DNA from: an uncultured Oscillospiraceae bacterium
GTDB taxonomy: Bacteria; Bacillota; Clostridia; Oscillospirales; Oscillospiraceae
Assembly (NCBI GenBank): GCA_944385415.1
Contig: CALWXC010000011.1
Location: 1-64,000 of the forward strand
Direction of reading: 5' to 3'
Length of the DNA: 64,000 bases
Below the pieces are notes generated by a model, which saw only the letters and a list, made by a program, of their open reading frames with translations, had not been told where the DNA came from and made no database searches. A program made the translations under genes and the position numbers. Positions 1-7,400 of this stretch are shown in pieces (position 1 is the stretch's first letter; every line of letters starts with the position of its first letter).

Positions 1-175
1 CGGTTCTGGTTTCGGTATTCATAGTCTGATGGTCCTCCTTCATGTGATAGTAGTCGGTGATGAGCTGGGTCATGTACGCGCTCAGGGTCTGGCCAGACGC
101 TTCCTGCTCCTGCCGGACACGGCTGTGCAGGCTGATGGGGATCTGAGCGCAGAGATTGCGTTTTTCTTCTGACAT
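1..175 (-). CDS. Small putative ribbon-helix-helix-like ICE protein (3' end cut by window)
   Basis: The first 58 codons are present, beginning with ATG at 175-173 behind a GGAGG ribosome site. The N-terminus reads MSEEKRNLCAQIPISLHSRV and is followed by a short amphipathic stretch with LSAYMTQLITDYY. A strand-like IPISLH segment followed by helices suggests a ribbon-helix-helix or small mobilisation-accessory fold, but this is a guess from pattern only. It is the last gene in the window on the downstream side of the split methyltransferase, separated by about 150 bases in which I see no other gene. The C-terminus cannot be read. Confidence 0.5.
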   Translation of the reverse strand, partial: MSEEKRNLCAQIPISLHSRVRQEQEASGQTLSAYMTQLITDYYHMKEDHQTMNTETRT

Positions 176-323
176 GGTGGGTCCTCCTTTTCTGCCGGCA
201 ACGCAACTATATCAAGGGTTTGGACAGAAATCCATTCACAGAAACCAACAAAGAGATGTCGCAAAAATCAAGCGCAATGGACAAGCCCCGCCGCGCTCTT
301 CCCGGCAGCCATCTTATGACGGG

Positions 324-1802
324 TCAGGCAGGATCGCGGCAGCCTGCGGCAATGGCGATGCCCCGCATGACGAACTCCACACAGGGGATGGCCACGCTGT
401 TGCCAAGGGCCCGATACCGGGCGGAGTCTGAGGCACCGGGGAGGGCTGTCCAGCCGTCCGGGAACCCCTGGAGCCGCTCACACTCCAGCGGGGTGAGGCG
501 GCGGATCAGTCGCGGATGCTCTACCACCAATTTATCTTGCCCAACATACTGACTGTTGGGCCCTTTTCGGTCACTACTGGTGAGCGCCCCTACAGTTTTC
601 TGATAAACTAAATCTGTGGCATCCTTGTGCTGCCGTGCGCTCTCCGTAGAGGCCATATTACTGAGTGCGAACTTGTCCACCCGCTGGCGGGAAAAGACCG
701 CGTAGTGATCCGTGGCGGTCAGGGTATAGGCGATGTCCTCCTGGTATCCGATCCCGTTGCCGCCGTTTTGGGGCTGGCGGTCAATGGCGTTGCCTGTGAT
801 ACAGAAGGTCTCCGCCGCTTCCTGCTCCACCAGAGGCAGATTGTTCCCGCCGGTGCCCGCACGGGCGGACAGGGTGGGCGCCACAGGGTGCGGCCCGGTG
901 TACCGGGCGTCGATGCCGTGGTTTTCATATAATTTTGGGCGAAACATCGTATCGACTACCAATGGATGATTCAAGAAACTTGTTGAAATCGTGGGGGAAC
1001 ACTTCACGGGCCCCCGATATCGGGTGTCCTGACCGTGGGCGTCAAAGACAAGAGGCTGGTGCCCGTGCTCCTGCGCCCGGAGCGTTCCTGTGACGTCCTT
1101 GGAGCAGTCCATGACGCTGCCGCCCTGGTCGTTGAGGCAGAGGACTGAGGGCATACAATTTCCGCTGGCGCTCCCCTTCAGGGTGGGTGCCACGGTTTCA
1201 GAATATCCGATGCTGCCGGCGCTGGCCCCGGCCCCGGCGGAGAAACCGGCCACAAAGGTCTGCTGCTTCATACCCGGCTGGGCGCCGAGAGCGCCGGCCA
1301 CATCATGGAGATCCCGCACCTCGTCCCTTTGGTTTGCGGCAAACGCGATGGGAATTGCCTGTTCTGGAACATCCCGAGCCGGGCTGGGCAATCCAGCCTG
1401 TGCCCGCAGCGCCGTCTCCAGCTGCGGCGGCAGTTCCTTGCCCCGTTCCTCCGCCCGCCGCAGGATGCCCCGGCAGGCCGCAGCGGACAGGTAGTATTTA
1501 TGACCTGGATCTGTCTCCAGGATCTCAGACAAGGAGCTGCGGACCGGCTCCCGGGGGGCCGGTCCGGTGTTCAGCGGCGGCTCCCCCTCCCGATAGGGGG
1601 AGCGGAGTTCCCAGTAGGGATTGCCAAACAGATCCACATGGCCGGGAGAAAGATCTAAATACAGATATGGGATAGAGACGAGCTGTGACACAGACTTTGA
1701 TGGAACTTTTCGCCTCTGTGGTTTCACAGGCTGCTCCATCGATCCCAACCCGTCCATTTCAAACAGGGCCAGCTGGCCGCTGGTTTCCCGAACGTCACTC
1801 AT
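324..1802 (-). CDS. DNA cytosine-5 methyltransferase, target-recognition/C-terminal subunit (split gene, beta half)
   Basis: This 492-residue protein holds the C-terminal part of a C5 cytosine methyltransferase. Conserved motifs IX and X are at the end: RRLTPLECERLQGFPDGW near residue 435 and ALGNSVAIP near 465. It lacks the SAM-binding motif I and the catalytic PCQ, which are in the upstream gene; its ATG overlaps that gene's stop (ATGA). The long middle region, where the target recognition domain lies, contains about seven repeats of a short pattern built on TL or AL followed by A/S and then a PLV-like end, for example APTLSAR, TGTLRAQ, AYTLTAT and GALTSS. Split C5 enzymes such as M.AquI work as a two-chain complex. 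The pair probably methylates element DNA to escape host restriction (inference). Confidence 0.82.
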   Translation of the reverse strand: MSDVRETSGQLALFEMDGLGSMEQPVKPQRRKVPSKSVSQLVSIPYLYLDLSPGHVDLFGNPYWELRSPYREGEPPLNTGPAPREPVRSSLSEILETDPGHKYYLSAAACRGILRRAEERGKELPPQLETALRAQAGLPSPARDVPEQAIPIAFAANQRDEVRDLHDVAGALGAQPGMKQQTFVAGFSAGAGASAGSIGYSETVAPTLKGSASGNCMPSVLCLNDQGGSVMDCSKDVTGTLRAQEHGHQPLVFDAHGQDTRYRGPVKCSPTISTSFLNHPLVVDTMFRPKLYENHGIDARYTGPHPVAPTLSARAGTGGNNLPLVEQEAAETFCITGNAIDRQPQNGGNGIGYQEDIAYTLTATDHYAVFSRQRVDKFALSNMASTESARQHKDATDLVYQKTVGALTSSDRKGPNSQYVGQDKLVVEHPRLIRRLTPLECERLQGFPDGWTALPGASDSARYRALGNSVAIPCVEFVMRGIAIAAGCRDPA

Positions 1803-2629
1803 CTCAAGGTCAACTCCTCCTTTTTCTGCCTTTGGTTTGTCTTCTTTGGGGCGTTCAGGAGACCGAACAGGATCTTCGGCGCGGTGTCCCCCGCAAAATC
1901 GGCAATCAGATAAATACGCCTGCGCCGCTGAGCGACACCCCAATATTGGGCATCCAGGCAGCGCCAGGCCAGGGAAAAGGAGCCGCCCACCCGGATCTCG
2001 CCCGCGTCATGCCAGGTATAGGGGAACGGGCGGGGCACTGACCCGCCGCCGCAGTGGATGCGCAGGATCTCCTCCAGCACGATGCGGAAATCCTCCCCTT
2101 TGGGCGCTCCGCTGCTGAAGGCGCCAGGCACGTTCTCCCATGCCATGTACCGGGGGCGGATGTCGGTTCCCGTGCGGCCGCGCTCCCGCTCCGCTGTCCG
2201 CATCTCCTTGATGATGCGGATCTGCTCCATAAAAAGGCCGGAGCGGGCGCCGGATAATCCGGCCCTCGCCCCAGCAACTGAGAGATCCTGACACGGGCTG
2301 CCCCCGCAGATGATATCCACGGGGAACAGAAGCTTTCCATTTAGTTTCGTAATGTCTCCCATGTGGGCCATGCTTGGGAAACGGCGCCTTGTCACTTCCA
2401 TCGGGAACGCCTCGATCTCGCTGGCCCAAATCGTCTGGATGCCGTATCTGGCGGCCCCGAGGGGAAAGCCTCCGATGCCGTCAAACAGGCTTCCCATGGT
2501 CAGCGTCGTCGCAAGCTCCACATCGCTCTTTTCCGTGCAGGCACGAAAACTCGCTCGTTCCGCTGCTCCTCCTCTCCCCACGCGACCCGTTTCACTGGGC
2601 TCGCGCGGGGGCCCCATCACATTACTCAT
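1799..2629 (-). CDS. DNA cytosine-5 methyltransferase, catalytic subunit (split gene, alpha half)
   Basis: This 276-residue protein carries C5 methyltransferase motif I (SLFDGIGGFPLGA, from residue 47), motif IV with the catalytic cysteine (GGSPCQDLS, Cys113), motif VI (ENVPG, 165-169) and motif VIII (QRRRRIYL, from 234). Motifs IX-X and the target recognition domain are missing and are supplied by the next gene, which it overlaps by four bases (ATGA). Its own start overlaps the stop of the VirB6-like gene in the same way. The first 44 residues match no part of the enzyme family and coincide with a strong DNA hairpin. A start at Met45 (2497) would give a canonical N-terminus but lacks a clear ribosome site. 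Confidence 0.85.
   Translation of the reverse strand: MSNVMGPPREPSETGRVGRGGAAERASFRACTEKSDVELATTLTMGSLFDGIGGFPLGAARYGIQTIWASEIEAFPMEVTRRRFPSMAHMGDITKLNGKLLFPVDIICGGSPCQDLSVAGARAGLSGARSGLFMEQIRIIKEMRTAERERGRTGTDIRPRYMAWENVPGAFSSGAPKGEDFRIVLEEILRIHCGGGSVPRPFPYTWHDAGEIRVGGSFSLAWRCLDAQYWGVAQRRRRIYLIADFAGDTAPKILFGLLNAPKKTNQRQKKEELTLR
2576..2610 (-). other. Strong hairpin in the 5' part of the methyltransferase gene
   Basis: On the plus strand CCCCACGCGACCC at 2576-2588 pairs with GGGCTCGCGCGGGG at 2597-2610 across an 8-base loop (GTTTCACT). A smaller CGTGC/GCACG hairpin lies nearby at 2535-2546. The segment is translated as a proline/arginine-rich extension unrelated to the methyltransferase fold. 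The structure therefore may be the functional element, for example in translation control or DNA processing. The role is unknown. Confidence 0.55.
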
Positions 2630-3513
2630 TTTCTTGCCACCGCCTGCACGATAGTCCGGGTGGTGTTGACGGCAGCCTGGGCGGTATAAACGGCGGACAT
2701 GATGTTGGCGCGGGTGGTGGTGTCCAGGCCGAAGGTGCCGGCGATTCGGGGCACCTCATTGGCGGAGAGCATCAGGCCGAGGCCCAGCAGGGCGTGGTCC
2801 TTGAATACCATCAGGCCAGCCACCAGAATGGTGGACTGGAGGAAGGCGGTGAGGCACAGGCCGATGACCTGCTTGATCCACTGGACAAAGCCGTCCGTGT
2901 AGCCCCTGGGGATAGAGAACATATAGAGGCTCCCCACGGCGATCTGGATGAGCAGGATGCCGCCCCGCTTGAGGTTGCTGAAAAACACCTTGATCACCGC
3001 GTAGGCCATGAGGATGATGCAGAAGAGGATCATAATGGGGCTGGTGATGACGCCCAGGCCGAAGCCCCCCGCGGCGCCGGTCATCTCCGTGATGCTCTCC
3101 ACCCCGTTGAGATCCTCGATGATCTGCTGCCCCACTGTCCCAATGTTGGTCCCAAAGCCGGTGAGCCCGGAGGCGAAGGTCCCCTGCAGGGTCACCGACA
3201 GGGAGTAGAGCCGCACCGGGACGGTGGTAAAGAGACAGACGGACAGAAAGCCCTTCAGGATATTCAGGGCAGTATCTTTAATATTGGCCCGGCCGGTGGT
3301 GTATTCGATGCCGCACTCGAAGACGCACACCACCAGGCTGACCCCGAACAGGGCCCAGCCCAGCTGGGAGAAAAACAGGACGATGGCCTGCACCCAGTCC
3401 AAGTCGAACAGCTCCACGCCCATGTTGCCCATCTCAGCAAAAAAGTTTCCCAGAAAGCCCACCACCTGGCCGTAGAACCAATCGATCAGGTTGTCCATGA
3501 CGGTGGAGGCCAC
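2626..3513 (-). CDS. VirB6/TrbL-like conjugal transfer membrane protein
   Basis: The protein is about 295 residues with five or more long hydrophobic segments, for example around residues 40-65, 80-100, 150-185 and 205-245. The pattern is that of the polytopic VirB6/TrbL channel component found in Gram-positive ICE type IV secretion systems. It lies between the small membrane protein genes and the methyltransferase pair, and its stop overlaps the methyltransferase start. The start is uncertain: the GTG at 3513 is the first usual start codon in the frame, but the coding frame runs up to 3537 just after the previous gene's stop, and a rarer start (ATC or CTG) a few codons upstream would sit better relative to GGTGAGG. 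Confidence 0.8.
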   Translation of the reverse strand: MASTVMDNLIDWFYGQVVGFLGNFFAEMGNMGVELFDLDWVQAIVLFFSQLGWALFGVSLVVCVFECGIEYTTGRANIKDTALNILKGFLSVCLFTTVPVRLYSLSVTLQGTFASGLTGFGTNIGTVGQQIIEDLNGVESITEMTGAAGGFGLGVITSPIMILFCIILMAYAVIKVFFSNLKRGGILLIQIAVGSLYMFSIPRGYTDGFVQWIKQVIGLCLTAFLQSTILVAGLMVFKDHALLGLGLMLSANEVPRIAGTFGLDTTTRANIMSAVYTAQAAVNTTRTIVQAVARK

Positions 3514-3537
3514 AAAATCCAGGATAAAGATAAGACC

Positions 3538-3996
3538 TCACCCCATTTCCATACCGTGCTCTTGTGGGGGCGGATCAGGCATACCCAGGTCTCCAAAATC
3601 TTTGTTTTTATTTTGGAAAAGCCATAAGAGCGCCTCGGATTCTTGTTCCTCCTCCGGCGTATATTCGCAGAAAGGTTCCTCGCCTCCGTGCTCGATCAGG
3701 TGATTCGCAATTTCGGGAATTTCCCATCCATCCGCTATCAGCCTGGCCGCACCCCGGAGTTCGAACGGGTTGAAGGTATAGAGATCCGCATAGTTAAAGA
3801 GATCCGTTGCAACAATCTCACCAAGATCCCGTTTAACCAGGGCCAAATCCACATACAGAGAATCATAAAAAGTGGAACGTCCCATTGTCCCCTCGACTTC
3901 CGGATCTTCTGCCAACCGAGCATAGCACTCCAAGGAAGACTCAGATACCTGTGGCAGCAGCGTGCGAACGCGGGAATCAAATTCTTCTCTCGGCAT
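3538..3996 (-). CDS. ICE protein of unknown function with Met/Gly C-terminal tail
   Basis: I do not recognise this 152-residue acidic, soluble protein. It starts at the ATG at 3996, seven bases after an AAGGAGG site, and sits between the DUF3852 gene and the VirB6-like gene, so it is probably co-expressed with the secretion apparatus. The middle contains the helix-rich stretches LFNYADLYTFNPFELRGAA and IPEIANHLIEHGGEE. The last residues are QEHGMEMG, which match the Met/Gly tail of seven cargo proteins located 10-19 kb upstream. It has no signal peptide or membrane segment. It could be a cytoplasmic accessory factor of the transfer machinery or a translocated cargo protein. Confidence 0.7.
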   Translation of the reverse strand: MPREEFDSRVRTLLPQVSESSLECYARLAEDPEVEGTMGRSTFYDSLYVDLALVKRDLGEIVATDLFNYADLYTFNPFELRGAARLIADGWEIPEIANHLIEHGGEEPFCEYTPEEEQESEALLWLFQNKNKDFGDLGMPDPPPQEHGMEMG

Positions 3997-4007
3997 GGCG
4001 TCCTCCT

Positions 4008-4343
4008 TTAAATTCCAATGATGCCCCAGATGTAGTTGGGGGCCAGCAGGACGAAGACCAGGCAGACGAAGAGGATGACCGGCCCCGCCCATTCGAACTG
4101 GCCATGCTTCCGATAATCAAAGTACGCCATGGCGAGTTTGGCAAAGAAGGCGATGGCCAGCACCATGCTCAGGGCGGGAAAGACCACATTGTCCACCACA
4201 GTCTTGATCTGGCCGGAGGCGTCCGTCCAGGTCTGCTCCACCGCGCCGGCCACATCCCCGCCCGCGGCGAAAGCGGGCACGCAGAGGCACATGGCCAGGG
4301 TGAGAACCACGAGGAACATCTGAAAAATACGTTTCCGTTTCAT
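4008..4343 (-). CDS. DUF3852-like small membrane protein of the conjugation machinery
   Basis: The protein has 111 residues: a signal peptide (MKRKRIFQMFLVVLTLAMCL, then a cleavage region ending AFAAGG), a short extracellular helix and two transmembrane segments near residues 48-75 and 85-108. This layout (leader, two hydrophobic helices, small size) resembles the VirB2/TrbC pilin-like or Maff2/DUF3852 proteins that accompany VirB6-like genes in clostridial ICEs. A TAGGAGG ribosome site lies upstream of the ATG at 4343. The adhesin gene ends 78 bases upstream, with a hairpin in between, so this may be the first gene of the transfer operon. Assignment to DUF3852 is from memory of the family. 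Confidence 0.72.
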   Translation of the reverse strand: MKRKRIFQMFLVVLTLAMCLCVPAFAAGGDVAGAVEQTWTDASGQIKTVVDNVVFPALSMVLAIAFFAKLAMAYFDYRKHGQFEWAGPVILFVCLVFVLLAPNYIWGIIGI

Positions 4344-4373
4344 GTTCGTTTTCCTCCTATTAAAAGAATGGAG

Positions 4374-4393
4374 GGCCGCCCTGCGGGGCGGCC
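4374..4393 (-). terminator. Hairpin between adhesin and DUF3852 gene
   Basis: GGCCGCCC at 4374-4381 pairs with GGGCGGCC at 4386-4393. It follows the adhesin stop codon in the direction of transcription. There is no long T run directly after the stem, so termination may be partial. Confidence 0.55.
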
Positions 4394-4420
4394 TTCTGGA
4401 TCAAATGAAATGGGTGCTGC

Positions 4421-7400
4421 TTAGTAGCCGGTGCGGGGCAGGGGCTCGGCGGGCTTATAGACCCGGGTCACCCAGCGGGAGGTGGCCATGATCCACTGGC
4501 CGTCGTAGACGCCTCCTACATCCGCCTGATTGACGAACTGGGTCCCTCCGGTGAGCCAGGAGACCACATTGCAGGTCACCTGCGGGGCCTCCACCTGCCG
4601 GAAGTTGGCGGGAACCACGCCAAACACCACCATAAACTCGGTGATGACCTCGTTGGAGGCCAGCCCCAGGGCGGCGGGAGAAGCATCCAGCACATAGTTC
4701 TGCTGAGTGCTCAGGTTGTCGTACATGGTCCGGTAATTGGGGTTCAGGTTGGTCTTGTAGACCACCTTATAATTGCCCGGTACGTTGTAGGTGCCGGTGA
4801 CGATCTTGTCCAGCCGCACCGCCTGGGTGGGCAGGGTGTCCCTCCAGTAGAAGGATGTGAGGCTGGTGGTGGAGTTGTTGCCGATACCGCTGAAATCGTA
4901 GCGGATCTGCTGTCCGGGCATGACCTCCACATAGCCGGTCTTCTTGATGCTGACGTTGGTATACAGGGATTTGTTGGTCATGGCTGCCCTGACGATCTGG
5001 CCGGCGTACTCGATCTCCACCTCGATGGGGGTCTGGTCCAGGCCGTAAAAATCCGCGGCCTTGGATTCCACGATTTTGTACCGGCCCAAAGGCAGAGGCC
5101 GGGAGGAGGCCACGCCGTTCTTGTCTGTCCGGATGGTATTCACCAGATTGCCGGTGCGGGCGTTGTAGATCTCGAACTCGGTGTTGGGGATGGGCGTCCC
5201 GGCGGGCCAGCCGTTCATGGAGTTGTAGTCCGCAGAGGTCTTGGTCACCTGGATCTGGCCGGTGATGGCGGTGTTCTCCCAGGTGATCTCCGTGGTGGTA
5301 CCGTCCGTGACGTAGACGGTCTTAAGCTGCTCATCCACGATGTAGCCCTCATTCTCCAGTTCCCGCAGATAGTAACGGCCGGAGCCGGGCAGGTCGTTGA
5401 TGTAGACATAGCCCCGGTCATCGCTGGTGTACTGGCCGATGGGATTCTTGCTGCTGTCGTAGAGGAGGAAGGTCACGCCATAGATGCCCTCCCGGGTATC
5501 CGCGTCGATCTTGTGGATCAGGATGCCGCTGAACGCCTTGTTGGTCACCGTCAGGGAGACGGTCTTGCCGCCCTCCACCTCGAAGTAGTGAGGCGTGGGA
5601 TCTACCTGGAAGCCCTCCGCGGCCACAGTCTCCACGGCGTAGTAGGCGCCGTCCTCCAGGGAGACAAAGACCCGGCCATCATATCCGGTGGTCACGGTGT
5701 CGATGAGCTCATCGTCCACCTTGCGGATCTCGAAGGTGGTGTTGGGGATGCGCTCCGTCCGGTCCGCCTCGTTGACCTTGATGATCTCCACGCCGCCGAT
5801 GGGGTCGTTATAGAACGTCAGGGTCTGAGTGTCCTCGGGATTGACCTGGACGGTCTGCGTCTGGGTGGCCGGGTCGATGGTATACCCCTCGATGGTCTTG
5901 GTCTCCTTGACCACGATGGTGCCGGTGACGCCAGAAATGCGGATCTCACCGTTCTGGTCGGTGGTGTAGAGGCCCAGACTGGACAGGTGGCCGTTGGCGT
6001 CATCCACATAGCCGCCGTCCGCGTAGGTCAGCTCAAACTCCACCCCGGCCAAGGGTTCCTTTGTCACAGAGTCCAGCTTGCGGATCACCAGGGTGCCCTT
6101 GGCCTCGTTGTAGAAACGCAGCGTCTGCACTTCTCCCGCCTTGATCTCGATAGATTTCGGGGCGCCGTCCAGGACATACCCCTCCACCGTCTTGATCTCC
6201 CGGGCGGTGACAGTGGTGCCGGGCTCCAGATCGTTGATGACGATGCGGCCCGCCTCATCAGTGATATACTCGCCGTTGGAGGGGCCGACTACAGCGCCGG
6301 AGCTGTCGGTCACCAGGAAGGTCACGCCCTCCAGCGGAGTGGTGGTGCCCTCGATATACTTTTCAATGACCAGGGTGGTGCTGGGAGTGTTGGTGAAGTA
6401 GAGGGTCTGGGTGTCGTTGGGATTGACCTGGACGGTCTGGGTCTGATGGGCCGGGTCGATGGAGTAGCCGGGGATAGTCTCCACCTCCGTCACCACCAGC
6501 GTACCCACCACCCCGTCGATCTGGATCAGGCCGTTCTGGTCGGTCTTGTAGATGCCATTGCTGGAGATGTAGCCGTTTTCGTCCGGCACATACTCACCGG
6601 TGCTGGTGGTCACTTTGAACGTGACCCCCTCCAGCGGCTCGCCGGTCAAACTGTCCCGTTTATCAATAATGAGGGAGCCGGCCTTGGAGTTGGTAATGAC
6701 TACCGTTTGGGTGTCGCCATTTTCTCCAATGACCACATTGGTGGAGGGGGCGTCCATCACATAGCCGGAGGGGCTCCGGAGCTCCGAAATGACGTATGCG
6801 CCCGGAGCCAAGTTGGTGATGTGGATCTCACCTGCGGAATCGGTGGTGAAAATGCCGTTCTGAGTGAGGGTAGAATCGCCAATGACCCCGTCCAGTCCCA
6901 CCTCACAGCCTGCCGCCGTAGTCACGCGGAACTCCGCGCCGGCAAGGGGCTGCCCGGTGGCGCTGTCCCGCTTCTGGATGATCAGCTCCCCCTTGGGCTG
7001 GTTCTTGAAGGTCAGGCTGACGGTTCGCCCCTCTTTGATCTGCACCGTCTGGGACTGCGTGTCGATGATATAGCCCGGCGGTGCGGACACCTCAGTGACG
7101 ATGACGCTCTTGCCGGGGGACAGTCCCTCGATGCGGATCTCACCGTTTTCATCGGTTCTGAAAATGCCGTTGCTGTCGCCGATGAGGGTGCCGTCGGCAT
7201 ACACGATTTTGAACTCCGCGTTGGGCAGGGTCACGCTGGGGTTGGTGGCGCAGACCTTGCGGATCAGAAGGATGCCGTCCGGCATATTTTCGAACCGCAC
7301 GGTGATGACCGACTGCTCCCTGCTGTCGGCCAGATAGACGGTCTCGGAGGACTGGATGATGCTGTACCCGTCCGCCGGGTCTACCTCCTCCAGAATGTAG

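Noticed and set aside
1799-1943. Frameshift in a single C5 methyltransferase gene
   Set aside because: The second part has its own ATG in an ATGA overlap, as other gene pairs here do, and the split lies between motif VIII and the recognition domain as in known two-chain enzymes.
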